Positions 40,106-48,846 are shown, counted from the stretch's first letter. The stretch is 64,000 nt of DNA from Microbacterium sp. ProA8 (GCF_039905635.1 NZ_CP157000.1:806001-870000); one strand, 5' to 3'. Program-made: numbers and translations. The notes: generated by a model from the sequence alone, not told the origin.

Positions 40106-40948
40106 GTGTCGTTGCGCCGTTCGATCTACAAGTCGCCCGCCCAGCTACGGGCGATGGTCGAGCCCGGGCTCATCACGGCCGCGGCGCTCGACGCCGCACG
40201 CCGCCTGATCGCTCCGGGCGTGACGACGGCGGAGCTGGATGCCGCGGCATCCGCTCTCATCACCGCTCGAGGTGCGAAGTCCAACTTCCAGATGGTGCGC
40301 GGGTACCGCCACACCATCTGCGCCTCGGTCAACGAAGAGGTCGTGCACGGCATCCCCGGCGAGCGCGTGCTCGAGGCCGGTGACATCCTGTCGATCGATG
40401 CGGGCGCCGAGTTCAAGGGGTGGAACGGCGACTCGGCGTTCACCTTCGTGCTGCCCGACGAGTCCCGGCCCGAGATCGTGGCGGAGCGTCAGCGGCTGTC
40501 GGATGTGACCGAGGGCTCGCTCTGGGCCGGCATCGCCGCGATGGCGTCGGCCAAGCACATCGGCGAGATCGGCACGGCGGTTCAGGAGTACATCGAGGCC
40601 CACTCTCCGGAGTCCGGGACGTACGGCATCCTGCGTGAGTACGTCGGGCACGGCATCGGCCGCAAGATGCACGAGTCGCCCTCGGTCTTCAACTACCGCG
40701 TCCCGGATCCGGGACCGGAGGTGCGCCCGGGTCTCGTGCTCGCGATCGAGCCGATGGTCGTCATCGGCGACCACGCCACGTTCATCGAGGACGACGGCTG
40801 GACGGTCTCGACGCTCGACGGCACCGCCGGCTCCCACTGGGAGCACAGCGTGGCCGTGCACGAAGACGGAATCTGGGTGCTCACGGCACCCGACGGCGGT
40901 GCCGCGGGCCTGGCTCCCTTCGGTGTGACCCCGCGCGAGATCGCCTAG
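40106..40948 (+). CDS. map: methionine aminopeptidase, type I
   Basis: The 280-residue protein starts at the GTG at 40106, 4 bp after adk. Metal ligands are visible in DAGAEFKGWNGDSAFTF, YVGHGIGRKMHESP, AIEPM and HWEHSVAVHEDG. It removes the initiator Met from nascent proteins. The adk-map pair after secY is a common arrangement. A TTG two codons further on is an alternative start. Confidence 0.96.
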   Translation: MSLRRSIYKSPAQLRAMVEPGLITAAALDAARRLIAPGVTTAELDAAASALITARGAKSNFQMVRGYRHTICASVNEEVVHGIPGERVLEAGDILSIDAGAEFKGWNGDSAFTFVLPDESRPEIVAERQRLSDVTEGSLWAGIAAMASAKHIGEIGTAVQEYIEAHSPESGTYGILREYVGHGIGRKMHESPSVFNYRVPDPGPEVRPGLVLAIEPMVVIGDHATFIEDDGWTVSTLDGTAGSHWEHSVAVHEDGIWVLTAPDGGAAGLAPFGVTPREIA

Positions 40949-40958
40949 GAGGCCCGAC

Positions 40959-41657
40959 ATGGCACAGACCGCACGCAAGACCAACTGGTTCGCGATCTGG
41001 GTGACGGCCGGCGTCGTCGTGGCGCTCGTGCTCGTCGTCGTCCTCGTGGTGACGCTGAACAACGCGGCCACGCCCAAGCCGCTGCCGACCGAGGTCAACA
41101 CCCCGTCCGCGTCGAACATCGACGGTGAGACCGGTGCGATCCTCGTCGGTGACGGCGAGGACCGCCTCGACACCTACATCGACTTCATGTGCCCGGTCTG
41201 CAACCAGTTCGAGCAGGTCTACGGCGCCGAGATCGAAAGCATGGTCGACGCCGGCGACATCACCCTCGGCATCCACCCGATCTCGATCCTCGACGATCAG
41301 TCGGACGGGACGCAGTTCTCCACGCGTGCGGCGAACGCCGCCTACTGCGTCGCCGTGGAGGATGCCGACGCGTCGCTGCCGTTCCTGCAGGCGATGTTCG
41401 AGGGCCAGCCCGCCGAGGGGACCTCGGGCCTGACGAACAACGAGATCCTCGAGATCGCGTCGGGCGTCGGCGTGACCGGGATCGACTCGTGCGTGAACGA
41501 CGGCACCTACGCCGGCTTCGTGACCGCGATGACGCCGGAGACCCCGGTTCAGCCCGGGGCCGGCGGGATCGGCACCCCGACGATCGCCGTCAACGGCCAG
41601 GTCATCGCGAACTCGACCCTGCCCCCGGCGGGCGAGCTCGCGACGCTCTTCGAGTAA
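40959..41657 (+). CDS. DsbA-like membrane-tethered thiol-disulfide oxidoreductase
   Basis: This 232-residue protein has an N-terminal membrane helix (residues 11-33) and an extracytoplasmic thioredoxin-like domain of the DsbA/DsbG class. The active site is CPVC at 78-81, and the cis-Pro loop is GIGTPTI near residue 204. Two more Cys (AYCVAVED, DSCVNDG) could form a structural disulfide. It would oxidise or isomerise exported proteins. It follows map by 10 bp and is probably the last gene of the secY-adk-map unit. The Cys-rich surface proteins encoded nearby are possible clients. Confidence 0.88.
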   Translation: MAQTARKTNWFAIWVTAGVVVALVLVVVLVVTLNNAATPKPLPTEVNTPSASNIDGETGAILVGDGEDRLDTYIDFMCPVCNQFEQVYGAEIESMVDAGDITLGIHPISILDDQSDGTQFSTRAANAAYCVAVEDADASLPFLQAMFEGQPAEGTSGLTNNEILEIASGVGVTGIDSCVNDGTYAGFVTAMTPETPVQPGAGGIGTPTIAVNGQVIANSTLPPAGELATLFE

Positions 41658-41664
41658 GCCTGCG

Positions 41665-41696
41665 GACGGCGCATGCCGCGGCCTACGGCATCCGTC
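41665..41696 (+). terminator. imperfect hairpin after the DsbA-like gene
   Basis: GACGG plus ATGCCG (41665-41669, 41673-41678) pair with CGGCAT plus CCGTC (41686-41696), with a 3-nt bulge. It lies just before the infA promoter and is a likely end of the upstream transcript. Confidence 0.5.
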
Positions 41697-41702
41697 GGTG
41701 AT

Positions 41703-41731
41703 TTGCCGAGGTCTCCACTATCACGTATGCT
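41703..41731 (+). promoter_or_regulatory. predicted infA promoter
   Basis: TTGCCG (41703-41708) and TATGCT (41726-41731) are separated by 17 bp. This would give a 5' leader of roughly 85 nt before the infA ATG. Confidence 0.65.
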
Positions 41732-41824
41732 TGATCTTTGGTGCGTTGCGCCTTCATTGGCGTGTCGTAGCACCGAATCCCATCCACCGCAGATCGACCG
41801 GTCTGCAGAACTGTTAGCGAGCGT

Positions 41825-42046
41825 ATGGCGAAGAAAGACGGTGTCATCGAAATCGAGGGCGTGATCTCCGAGGCGCTGCCCAACGCGATGTTCCGCGTTG
41901 AGCTGAGCAACGGACACAAGGTCCTCGCGACGATCTCCGGCAAGATGCGGCAGAACTACATCCGCATCATCCCCGAGGACCGTGTCGTCGTGGAGCTCTC
42001 GCCCTACGACCTCACCCGCGGGCGCATCGTCTACCGCTACCGCTAG
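41825..42046 (+). CDS. infA: translation initiation factor IF-1
   Basis: The 73-residue protein matches IF-1 ([26 protein letters not shown], then [30 protein letters not shown]). It occupies the 30S A site during initiation. No strong ribosome-binding site precedes the ATG. Confidence 0.98.
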   Translation: MAKKDGVIEIEGVISEALPNAMFRVELSNGHKVLATISGKMRQNYIRIIPEDRVVVELSPYDLTRGRIVYRYR

Positions 42047-42071
42047 ACCGGTCGAGAAGTAACGCCCCAGT

Positions 42072-42098
42072 GCTTCGACAGGCTCAGCAACCGAGCCG
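42072..42098 (-). repeat. dispersed repeat copy upstream of rpmJ
   Basis: GCTTCGACAGGCTCAGCAAC continues CGAGCCG and is near-identical to 28387-28412. With the oppositely oriented copy at 42308-42334, it flanks rpmJ. Confidence 0.7.
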
Positions 42099-42137
42099 CG
42101 AAGCCTGCCCGGCGAAGACAGCGAAACAGGAAAGAAC

Positions 42138-42254
42138 ATGAAGGTCAACCCCTCCGTCAAGCCCATCTGCGACCACTGCAAGGTCATCCGTCGCCACGGT
42201 CGCGTCATGGTCATCTGCAAGTCGAACCCGCGTCACAAGCAGCGCCAGGGTTGA
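42138..42254 (+). CDS. rpmJ: 50S ribosomal protein L36 (zinc-ribbon type)
   Basis: This very short gene encodes 38 residues. It keeps the CxxC...C...H zinc ligands (CDHC at 11-14, Cys27, His32). AGGAAAG precedes the ATG at 42138. It lies between infA and rpsM, as in most bacteria. Dispersed repeats flank it on both sides and its stop overlaps an inverted repeat. Confidence 0.97.
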   Translation: MKVNPSVKPICDHCKVIRRHGRVMVICKSNPRHKQRQG

Positions 42255-42307
42255 TTCGGGTCGGGTCAATGCGAGCGCCAGCGAGCGTTGATGCGATCCC
42301 GAATCAA
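42251..42307 (+). repeat. inverted repeat at the rpmJ stop codon
   Basis: A perfect 10-bp pair, TTGATTCGGG (42251-42260) and CCCGAATCAA (42298-42307), encloses 37 nt. The left arm contains the rpmJ stop. It could act as a weak terminator or mark the edge of an inserted repeat. Confidence 0.55.
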
Positions 42308-42334
42308 GGTTGAGCGAGCGAAGCGAGTCGAAAC
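42308..42334 (+). repeat. dispersed repeat copy (27-nt variant)
   Basis: GGTTGAGCGAGCGAAGCGAG continues TCGAAAC. It matches the short repeat at 9173-9203, except that three bases near the start are missing and one base differs. Confidence 0.8.
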
Positions 42335-42469
42335 CCCGCGACGCACGACGGTCTCCACAACTGAACACATCACAGGCAGGGTCAGAACCTCTTCGGAGGG
42401 GACACCTCGGGCGGAGGCCCGGGCACCGATTCTGCTCCACACCTCCACTCACTCCATAGGAGAAACCGC

Positions 42470-42844
42470 ATGGCACGTCTTGCCGGCGTTGACATCCCGC
42501 GCGACAAGCGCGTGGTGATCGCCCTCACGTACATCTACGGCGTGGGCCGTACCCGCTCGAACGAGATCCTCGCAGCAACGGAGATCGACGAGAACATCCG
42601 CGTCAAGGACCTCAGCGACGACCAGCTCATCGCACTCCGCGACCACATCGAAGGCAACTACAAGGTCGAGGGCGATCTTCGCCGCGAGGTCGCCGCCGAC
42701 ATCCGCCGCAAGGTCGAGATCGGTTCCTACGAGGGTATCCGCCACCGTCGCGGCCTCCCGGTGCGCGGTCAGCGCACGAAGACGAACGCCCGTACCCGCA
42801 AGGGCCCGAAGCGCACCGTCGCCGGCAAGAAGAAGGCGCGCTAA
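42470..42844 (+). CDS. rpsM: 30S ribosomal protein S13
   Basis: The 124-residue S13 ([30 protein letters not shown]-terminal [26 protein letters not shown]) has normal length. It bridges the 30S head and 50S. The ATG at 42470 follows TAGGAGAAACCGC. Confidence 0.98.
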   Translation: MARLAGVDIPRDKRVVIALTYIYGVGRTRSNEILAATEIDENIRVKDLSDDQLIALRDHIEGNYKVEGDLRREVAADIRRKVEIGSYEGIRHRRGLPVRGQRTKTNARTRKGPKRTVAGKKKAR

Positions 42845-42877
42845 GGCGCGGCCCCCAGGGTTTAGGAGAGAACGCAC

Positions 42878-43276
42878 ATGGCACAGGCCAAGTCCGCCGC
42901 GCGCAAGCCGCGCCGCAAGGAGAAGAAGAACATCGCGTTGGGCCAGGCCCACATCAAGTCGACGTTCAACAACACGATCGTCTCGATCACCGACCCGTCG
43001 GGCGCTGTCATCAGCTGGGCGTCGTCGGGTGGCGTGGGCTTCAAGGGCTCGCGCAAGTCGACGCCGTACGCCGCCGGCATGGCCGCGGAGTCCGCTGCCC
43101 GCCAGGCGCAGGAGCACGGCGTCAAGAAGGTCGACGTCTTCGTCAAGGGCCCGGGTTCGGGCCGCGAGACCGCGATCCGCTCGCTGACGGCCGCCGGCCT
43201 CGAGGTCGGCTCGATCCAGGACGTGACGCCGCAGGCGCACAACGGCTGCCGCCCGCCGAAGCGCCGCCGCGTCTGA
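42878..43276 (+). CDS. rpsK: 30S ribosomal protein S11
   Basis: The 132-residue S11 ([26 protein letters not shown]; ends [12 protein letters not shown]) is complete. In many actinobacteria rpsD follows, but here a 145-bp gap with two hairpins lies between rpsK and rpoA. Confidence 0.98.
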   Translation: MAQAKSAARKPRRKEKKNIALGQAHIKSTFNNTIVSITDPSGAVISWASSGGVGFKGSRKSTPYAAGMAAESAARQAQEHGVKKVDVFVKGPGSGRETAIRSLTAAGLEVGSIQDVTPQAHNGCRPPKRRRV

Positions 43277-43284
43277 TATTCCGG

Positions 43285-43313
43285 AGCCGGGGCACCGTCA
43301 TGGTGCCCCGGCT
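43285..43313 (+). terminator. hairpin after rpsK
   Basis: A perfect 12-bp stem (43285-43296 with 43302-43313) with a GTCAT loop lies 8 bp after the rpsK stop. It may reduce transcription into rpoA. Confidence 0.75.
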
Positions 43314-43327
43314 ACCGCACGCTTGGC

Positions 43328-43350
43328 GGATGCCTCGCTCTGAGGCATCC
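43328..43350 (+). terminator. second hairpin between rpsK and rpoA
   Basis: GGATGCCTC (43328-43336) pairs with GAGGCATCC (43342-43350) around a 5-nt loop. The same stem sequence forms the core of the post-fusA hairpin at 11363-11394. Confidence 0.65.
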
Positions 43351-43421
43351 CGCGAACAAAACTCAACACCTCACCCACCGCACGTGTCATATAGCGGGCA
43401 CGTGATCGAAAGGAACACATA

Positions 43422-44411
43422 GTGCTCATCGCACAGCGTCCCACTCTGACCGAGGAGAAGATCGGGGAGTTCCGCAGCCGTTTCGTCATCGAGCCGCTGG
43501 AGCCCGGCTTCGGTTACACGATCGGCAACGCGCTGCGTCGCAGCCTCCTGTCGTCCATCCCCGGTGCCGCAGTGACGTCGATCCGCATCGACGGCGTCCT
43601 CCACGAGTTCAGCACCATCCCGGGTGTGAAGGAGGATGTCACCGAGATCATCCTCAACATCAAGCAGCTGGTCGTCTCCAGCGAGCGCGACGAGCCCATC
43701 ACCGCGTACCTGCGCAAGACCGGCGCCGGTGAGGTCACCGCCGCCGACATCTCCGCGCCGGCCGGTGTCGAGGTGCACAACCCCGAGCTCGTCATCGCGA
43801 CGCTGAACGACACCGCCAAGTTCGAGCTCGAGCTCACGATCGAGCGTGGCCGCGGCTACGTCTCGGCGACGCAGAACCGCAACGAGTACGCCGAGGCCGG
43901 TCAGATCCCGATCGACTCGATCTACTCGCCGGTGCTCAAGGTCTCGTACCGCGTCGACGCGACGCGTGCCGGTGAGCGCACCGACTTCGACAAGCTCGTC
44001 CTGGACGTCGAGTCGAAGTCGTCGATCGCCCCGCGCGACGCCGTCGCTTCGGCCGGCCGCACCCTGACGGAGCTCTTCGGCCTGGCCCGCGAGCTCAACG
44101 TCGAGGCCGAGGGCATCGAGATCGGCCCGGCGCCGGTCGAGACCGTCCTGTCGAACGAGCTGTCGATGCCGATCGAGGACCTCGACCTGTCGGTGCGTTC
44201 GTACAACTGCCTCAAGCGCGAGGGCATCAACACCGTGTCGGAGCTCGTCGCCCTCTCGGAGACGCAGCTCATGAACATCCGCAACTTCGGACAGAAGTCG
44301 GTCGACGAGGTGCGCGACAAGCTCGTCTCGCTCGGCCTGTCGCTGAAGGACTCGGTCCCCGGGTTCGACGGCGCGCACTTCTACGGCGGCTACGACGACG
44401 AGACCGTCTGA
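43422..44411 (+). CDS. rpoA: RNA polymerase alpha subunit
   Basis: The 329-residue protein has the N-terminal assembly domain ([33 protein letters not shown]). The C-terminal DNA/activator-binding domain follows ([19 protein letters not shown] and [19 protein letters not shown]) with an acidic Gly/Tyr tail. The GTG at 43422 follows AAAGGAACACATA. It is co-oriented with rplQ, 39 bp downstream. Confidence 0.98.
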   Translation: MLIAQRPTLTEEKIGEFRSRFVIEPLEPGFGYTIGNALRRSLLSSIPGAAVTSIRIDGVLHEFSTIPGVKEDVTEIILNIKQLVVSSERDEPITAYLRKTGAGEVTAADISAPAGVEVHNPELVIATLNDTAKFELELTIERGRGYVSATQNRNEYAEAGQIPIDSIYSPVLKVSYRVDATRAGERTDFDKLVLDVESKSSIAPRDAVASAGRTLTELFGLARELNVEAEGIEIGPAPVETVLSNELSMPIEDLDLSVRSYNCLKREGINTVSELVALSETQLMNIRNFGQKSVDEVRDKLVSLGLSLKDSVPGFDGAHFYGGYDDETV

Positions 44412-44450
44412 GTTCCGGTCCCCCCGAATCTGATCCTGGAGTAACAAAGA

Positions 44451-45017
44451 ATGCCCAAGCCCACCAAGGGTCCCCGCCTCGGAGGCGGCCCCGCCCACGA
44501 GCGTCTGCTGCTTGCGAACCTGGCCGCTGCGCTGTTCACCCACAAGTCGATCAAGACGACCGAGACCAAGGCCAAGCGCCTGCGTCCGCTCGCCGAGCGC
44601 CTCATCACGTTCGCGAAGCGCGGCGACCTGCACGCGCGTCGTCGCGTGCTGTCGGTCATCGGCGACAAGTCGGTCGTCCACGAGCTCTTCACCGAGATCG
44701 CCCCTCTGGTGGCGGACCGTGAGGGCGGCTACACCCGCATCACGAAGGTCGGCAACCGCAAGGGCGACAACGCCCCCATGGCCGTCATCGAGCTCGTTCT
44801 CGAGCCCGTGACGAAGAAGCCGTCGGCGAAGAAGGCCGCTGCCGCCAAGGCTGCTCCGGCCGCCGAGGCTCCCGCCGACGAGACGCCCGCTGCTGAGGAG
44901 GCTCCCGCCGCCGACGAGGCCGCCGAGGCCGGCGCCGAGTCGCCGGAGGAGGGCGCCGCCGCCGAGGCTGCTGCCGAGGACGCCGTGGAGGCTCCCGCCG
45001 AGGAGAAGTCCGCGTAG
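44451..45017 (+). CDS. rplQ: 50S ribosomal protein L17 with acidic C-terminal tail
   Basis: The L17 core ([72 protein letters not shown]) ends near residue 120. About 65 further residues are Ala/Glu/Pro/Asp-rich, with AAxEAPAxE-type repeats, and strongly acidic, unlike the basic tails of L15 and L29. The total is 188. It ends the alpha block, and a terminator follows. Confidence 0.96.
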   Translation: MPKPTKGPRLGGGPAHERLLLANLAAALFTHKSIKTTETKAKRLRPLAERLITFAKRGDLHARRRVLSVIGDKSVVHELFTEIAPLVADREGGYTRITKVGNRKGDNAPMAVIELVLEPVTKKPSAKKAAAAKAAPAAEAPADETPAAEEAPAADEAAEAGAESPEEGAAAEAAAEDAVEAPAEEKSA

Positions 45018-45035
45018 TCCGGACCCCCTTGCACC

Positions 45036-45070
45036 GAGAGACCCGCGCCCGTGAGGGTGGCGGGTCTCTC
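45036..45070 (+). terminator. terminator after rplQ
   Basis: A perfect 11-bp stem (45036-45046 with 45060-45070), beginning 18 bp after the rplQ stop, has a 13-nt loop. Confidence 0.8.
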
Positions 45071-45127
45071 TGCATGTGCGGTCCGGGTGGCGCGGGGGAT
45101 AGCTGCGGTCGTCCGGCGCCGCCCCAA

Positions 45128-45133
45128 TAGGGT
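45128..45133 (+). promoter_or_regulatory. leaderless-type -10 element before truA
   Basis: TAGGGT ends exactly 6 nt before the GTG at 45140, which is the distance expected when transcription starts at the start codon. No Shine-Dalgarno sequence is present. The same TAGGGT plus 6 nt arrangement occurs before the gene at 48228. Confidence 0.55.
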
Positions 45134-45139
45134 GGGGTG

Positions 45140-46000
45140 GTGCGCATCCGCCTCGACATCGCCTACGACGGCACGCATTTTCGCGGATGGGCGCGTCAGC
45201 CCGGCCTGCGCACCGTGCAGGAGACCCTCGAGTCCTCGCTCGCCCGCGTGCTGGGCGGCGACCCGCGGCTGGTGGTCGCCGGTCGCACCGACGCCGGCGT
45301 CCATGCCGCCGGCCAGGTCGCGCACGTGGATCTCGACGAGGCACAGGTGCAGCGCCTGCTCGCGCGGCAAGCCCGCCCGGGCGGCGCAACGCCGACGCTC
45401 GACGATCGTGCGGCCGCGCTCGCCGCGCGCATGACGGGCGTGGTGGGCGCCTACTCGGATGTGGCTGTGCGCGCCTCGCGCGTCGCCCCGACCGGCTTCG
45501 ACGCCCGGTTCTCGGCGGTGTGGCGCCGCTACGAGTACCGCATCGGCGACGCGGTCACCGGCTACGACCCGCTCGAGCGCCATCGCACCACCTCGGTGCG
45601 CTCAGCCCTCGATGTGGAGGCGATGGATGCCGCAGCCCGCGCCCTCATCGGGCTGCACGACTTCGCCGCCTACTGCAAGCCGCGCGACGAGGCGACGACG
45701 ATCCGCACGCTGCTGGAGTTCGACTGGCACCGTGACGACCTGGGCGTGCTGGTCGCGAACGTCAAGGCGGACGCCTTCTGCCACAGCATGGTGCGCGCCC
45801 TCGTCGGAGCGTGTGTGGCCGTCGGCGATGGGCGCCTCGCCGTCGACGACGTCGTGGAGATCCGCGACGAGCAGGAGCGCGTCCCCGAGGTGAAGGTGCT
45901 CGCCGCGCGCGGGCTCACGCTCACCGAGGTGGGCTATCCCGCCGACGACCTGCTGGCGCAGCGCGCCGAGCAGACACGGGCTCGCCGCGACCGCGAGTGA
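45140..46000 (+). CDS. truA: tRNA pseudouridine synthase A
   Basis: The 286-residue protein modifies U38-U40 in the anticodon arm of tRNAs. The catalytic Asp is in GRTDAGVHA (Asp51). FDARFSAVWRRYEYRI, FAAYCKPRDEATTIRTL and FCHSMVRALVGACVAVGDG are further family motifs. The GTG at 45140 is preferred over the adjacent GTG at 45137 because it lies 6 nt after a -10-like hexamer and would make a leaderless mRNA. The rplQ-truA order is common in bacteria. Confidence 0.95.
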   Translation: MRIRLDIAYDGTHFRGWARQPGLRTVQETLESSLARVLGGDPRLVVAGRTDAGVHAAGQVAHVDLDEAQVQRLLARQARPGGATPTLDDRAAALAARMTGVVGAYSDVAVRASRVAPTGFDARFSAVWRRYEYRIGDAVTGYDPLERHRTTSVRSALDVEAMDAAARALIGLHDFAAYCKPRDEATTIRTLLEFDWHRDDLGVLVANVKADAFCHSMVRALVGACVAVGDGRLAVDDVVEIRDEQERVPEVKVLAARGLTLTEVGYPADDLLAQRAEQTRARRDRE

Positions 46001-46019
46001 CCTCCCTCGCGACGGCGCC

Positions 46020-46466
46020 TCAGGCCGTGCGGGGACGCGTGTTGCGCAGTCGCACCGCGGGCGCCGCGCGCCGGGCAGCCGCGACCGGTGCGCGACCGCG
46101 GGTGGAGCCCGAACGCGAGCCGACGAGCTCGAGCAGTGCGGCCGCCAGCGGGCTGGCCGACGCCGCCTCGGTCTCGAACGCCTCGGCCACGACAATCGCG
46201 GCGCGCTCGAACTCCCGCGCCTTGTCGACCGCGGCGCGGCGCTCGGCCACCACGCGGTCCGCGGCGGCGTGTTCCGCACGCAGCCGCACGCGTTCGGCCT
46301 CGTCGACACCTCGCCGGCCGGCGGTACGCTCGAGGGCGTCACCGGCGCGGGAGCGGAGGGCGATGCTGCGGCGCAGCTCGCGCTCCGCGGCTTCGCGCGT
46401 GGCTCGGCTGGCGTCGAGGGCGCCCGCGAGCTCAGCTCGGACGGCGGGGGTGGATGCGGCGGCCAT
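46020..46466 (-). CDS. hypothetical Ala/Arg/Glu-rich helical protein
   Basis: The ATG at 46466 with AGGAGG just upstream gives 148 residues. The composition is Ala-, Arg- and Glu-rich with heptad-like spacing (ELAGALDASRATREAAERELRRS; AERRAAVDKAREFERAAIV), so most of it is probably a long coiled coil. The last 25 residues are basic. No domain is recognised. A longer frame upstream has no ribosome-binding site and is not used. It converges with truA and has 19 bp between stops. Confidence 0.6.
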   Translation of the reverse strand: MAAASTPAVRAELAGALDASRATREAAERELRRSIALRSRAGDALERTAGRRGVDEAERVRLRAEHAAADRVVAERRAAVDKAREFERAAIVVAEAFETEAASASPLAAALLELVGSRSGSTRGRAPVAAARRAAPAVRLRNTRPRTA

Positions 46467-46630
46467 GGGGTCCTCCTGGGTCGGTGGTGTCGGCTCAACG
46501 ATCGGGATGCCGCACAGCGGCACATCACTCCAGAGCAGTCCGCCCGCGTTTTCGTACATCGACGGTCGATCGTCCCTGTGAGGTCCCGTTGTGGATTCCG
46601 CAAGGCCATCCGTCGGCAACGTCATCGGCA

Positions 46631-46636
46631 TAAGCT
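46631..46636 (+). promoter_or_regulatory. -10 element before the endonuclease/phosphatase-family gene
   Basis: TAAGCT lies 9 nt before the ATG at 46646, so the transcript would have at most a 2-3 nt leader. No Shine-Dalgarno sequence is seen. Confidence 0.4.
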
Positions 46637-46645
46637 GGCCTGGAC

Positions 46646-47362
46646 ATGAAGGTCATCTCTTACAACCTGCGCAAGCACCGGGCGGCCGGCGAACTAGCCC
46701 ACCTGGTAGAGCGCCACGGTGCAGATGCGCTGTGTCTGCAGGAGGCCGACACCAGCGACATCCCGGACGAGATCTCGGGACTGCGGCTGGCCAAGTCCAC
46801 GCAGCGCAACCGGCTGGGCCTCGCCGTCTACTACCGCGAGAACACCTACCGCGCGGTCGACGTGCGGGCCATCGCCCTCAAGAAGTCGCTCCACGACCGG
46901 GTGCTCAAGCCCGCGGAGGAGCGGATGCTGGGGGTCCGGCTCCACGACATCGACGAGAACATCGACATCATCGTGGCGTCGTTCCATGCCGCTCCACTCA
47001 CTGCGCTCAACTCACTGCGGCGCCACCAGATCCGGACGGCGCTGGGCGAGCTGCAGCAGCTCGGCGAAGGGCTGCCGGCGCTCATGGTCGGCGACTACAA
47101 CTACCCCGTGTTCAAGGAGCGGCTCGGCCAGCACGTACGCGAGCAGGGGTACGAGCTCAATCTCAGCGATTCCCGCACCTACACCCGCTACCGCTTCTTC
47201 CGCGGCCACTACGACTTCGCGACGTCCGTCGGCTTCGAGATCGACCGGGTGCGCACATTGCCGCAGGGGCTCAGCGACCACTTGCCTATCCTCGTGACCG
47301 CCCACCCCGCCGCGGGCGTACGACGCGTCGTCGAGGTCGTGGAGGAGACGGGCGTCGCCTGA
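46646..47362 (+). CDS. endonuclease/exonuclease/phosphatase family protein
   Basis: The 238-residue protein has the EEP fold motifs in order: VISYNLRKH at the start, LCLQEAD near 32, VASFHAAPL near 112, GDYNYP near 149 and SDHLPIL near 210. These fit a Mg-dependent phosphodiesterase or phosphatase. The substrate (nucleic acid, phospholipid or sugar phosphate) cannot be told. It has no signal peptide. It ends 5 bp before the convergent membrane protein gene. Confidence 0.85.
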   Translation: MKVISYNLRKHRAAGELAHLVERHGADALCLQEADTSDIPDEISGLRLAKSTQRNRLGLAVYYRENTYRAVDVRAIALKKSLHDRVLKPAEERMLGVRLHDIDENIDIIVASFHAAPLTALNSLRRHQIRTALGELQQLGEGLPALMVGDYNYPVFKERLGQHVREQGYELNLSDSRTYTRYRFFRGHYDFATSVGFEIDRVRTLPQGLSDHLPILVTAHPAAGVRRVVEVVEETGVA

Positions 47363-47367
47363 CCCCG

Positions 47368-48228
47368 TCAGGCCACGAGCGTCGGGTCGGGCTCAGCCCA
47401 CTTCTCTATGCCCTGCACCACCCAGAACGCGAAGAACAGCGCCAGGGCGACCGCCTCGACGATGAGGACGATCGGGATGCCGGAGCCGTCGGCCTGCGGC
47501 AGCAGGATGACGTACGCGATGAGCGTGACGGCCAGCCCCACCGCGATCACCGTGTAGAGCACGCGGAACACCGGTGTCGGCTGCGGGCCCCGCCGGGGGA
47601 AGGCGTTGCGCACCGCGACCGCCGCGAACAGGGCGAAGAAGGCCGTCGTGGCGACGAAGTGCGCCTGCTGCAGGAAGACGTCCCGCGCGAATGCCCACGT
47701 CAGTCCGGTGACGGCGAGCACGACGACCGCGATCAGGAGCGACGGCCACACGGCCGCGAGCGACACCTGACCGAGAGCCGCGAGCACGAGGGCGACCAGG
47801 AGCGTGAGCGCGCCGAGCACGAGGTACGTGCCGACGCCGTTGGCGACATCCGCTTCGAAGGCGGGCGGGAAGCAGCGCTGGGTGTCGTCGAGGCCGCAGC
47901 TGGGCACCTCGACGCCGGGCACGCCATCGGGCAGGAGTGTCGTCGGCACGAGTGCGACGAGGGGAGCGAACAGCGCGGCCGCGTCGAGCAGCGCGCGTTC
48001 GGCGCCGCGGCCCGACAACGCGAAGAGGGCAAGGGATGCCGCGATCAGCGCTCCCACGAACACGTTGCGCGCGGGCGTGTAGAAGTAGTCGCTCACCGAG
48101 GTGAGCCACCCGTAGGTCGTCACGGCCTGCGCGATCGCGACGAAGATCGCGACGACGGTGCCGGCGATGCCGATCCGCAGGTATCGGTAGGTGCGCTCGA
48201 GCGAGGTCGAGACGGATGCGGCGGTCAC
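47368..48228 (-). CDS. hypothetical multi-helix membrane protein
   Basis: This 286-residue protein starts at the GTG at 48228 and has about seven to eight hydrophobic helices. An external loop contains two Cys (SCGLDDTQRC). A YFYTPARNVFVGAL segment after helix 2 resembles a motif of some uncharacterised actinobacterial membrane proteins. A TAGGGT hexamer 6 nt upstream suggests a leaderless transcript. No function can be given. Confidence 0.7.
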   Translation of the reverse strand: MTAASVSTSLERTYRYLRIGIAGTVVAIFVAIAQAVTTYGWLTSVSDYFYTPARNVFVGALIAASLALFALSGRGAERALLDAAALFAPLVALVPTTLLPDGVPGVEVPSCGLDDTQRCFPPAFEADVANGVGTYLVLGALTLLVALVLAALGQVSLAAVWPSLLIAVVVLAVTGLTWAFARDVFLQQAHFVATTAFFALFAAVAVRNAFPRRGPQPTPVFRVLYTVIAVGLAVTLIAYVILLPQADGSGIPIVLIVEAVALALFFAFWVVQGIEKWAEPDPTLVA

Positions 48229-48234
48229 GGGGTC

Positions 48235-48240
48235 ACCCTA
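48235..48240 (-). promoter_or_regulatory. leaderless-type -10 element before the 48228 gene
   Basis: On the minus strand TAGGGT ends 6 nt before the GTG start at 48228. This matches the arrangement before truA exactly. Confidence 0.5.
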
Positions 48241-48306
48241 TCCGTCGTAGAATCGGCGCAGCATTGCGCGGCATCGGCGCGGCGCCCGAACGGGGGAGGC
48301 CGTCGC

Positions 48307-48771
48307 ATGTCCGCTGCGAGGAGGGTGCGGTTCGGCATCCCGCTGCTCATCCTTTACGGGGTCGCCCTTGCGCTGATCGCCTTCTGGCCGGTGCCCGTCG
48401 ACCGGGAGATGACGGGCCTGCTGCGCGCCCTCGCGCGGGCGGTGCCTCTTCTCAGCTACGACGTGGTGGAGTTCGGCGCCAACGTGCTCCTGTTCGTTCC
48501 GCTGGGGATCCTGCTCGCGCTGGCGATGCCGCGTCATCGCCCGCTCGTCGTCCCCGTCGCCCTCGTCGTGACCGGGGCGATCGAAGCGGGACAGGCGCTC
48601 TTCCTCGATGAACGGACCGCGAGCCTGCGCGACGTGCTCGCGAACACCCTTGGCGCGGCCGCCGGCCTGCTCATCGTGGTGATCGCCGAGCGGAACTCGT
48701 CACGCGCCGTAGCGGTACCGGACAGCGCTCCGCGACGCGACGACGGCGACGGCGTAGAACGCCGGTGGTAG
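48307..48771 (+). CDS. VanZ-like membrane protein
   Basis: The 154-residue protein has four predicted helices and the VanZ-family features ANVLLFVPLGILLAL, a following TGAIEAGQ helix and RDVLANTLGAAAG. VanZ-like proteins are small membrane proteins, some linked to glycopeptide tolerance, but most have no known activity. The ATG at 48307 is chosen from the family N terminus. The last 25 residues are hydrophilic and probably cytoplasmic. Confidence 0.82.
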   Translation: MSAARRVRFGIPLLILYGVALALIAFWPVPVDREMTGLLRALARAVPLLSYDVVEFGANVLLFVPLGILLALAMPRHRPLVVPVALVVTGAIEAGQALFLDERTASLRDVLANTLGAAAGLLIVVIAERNSSRAVAVPDSAPRRDDGDGVERRW

Positions 48772-48846
48772 GCAGACCGCCACGATCGTCCCCGCTGCGG
48801 TCCGTACGAGCGCAGAAGTCGCGGCGTTCTCCCATCCTCCGACCGT

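Noticed and set aside
43277..43421. Hidden rpsD between rpsK and rpoA
   Set aside because: The gap is 145 bp and filled with hairpins, while S4 needs about 600 bp.
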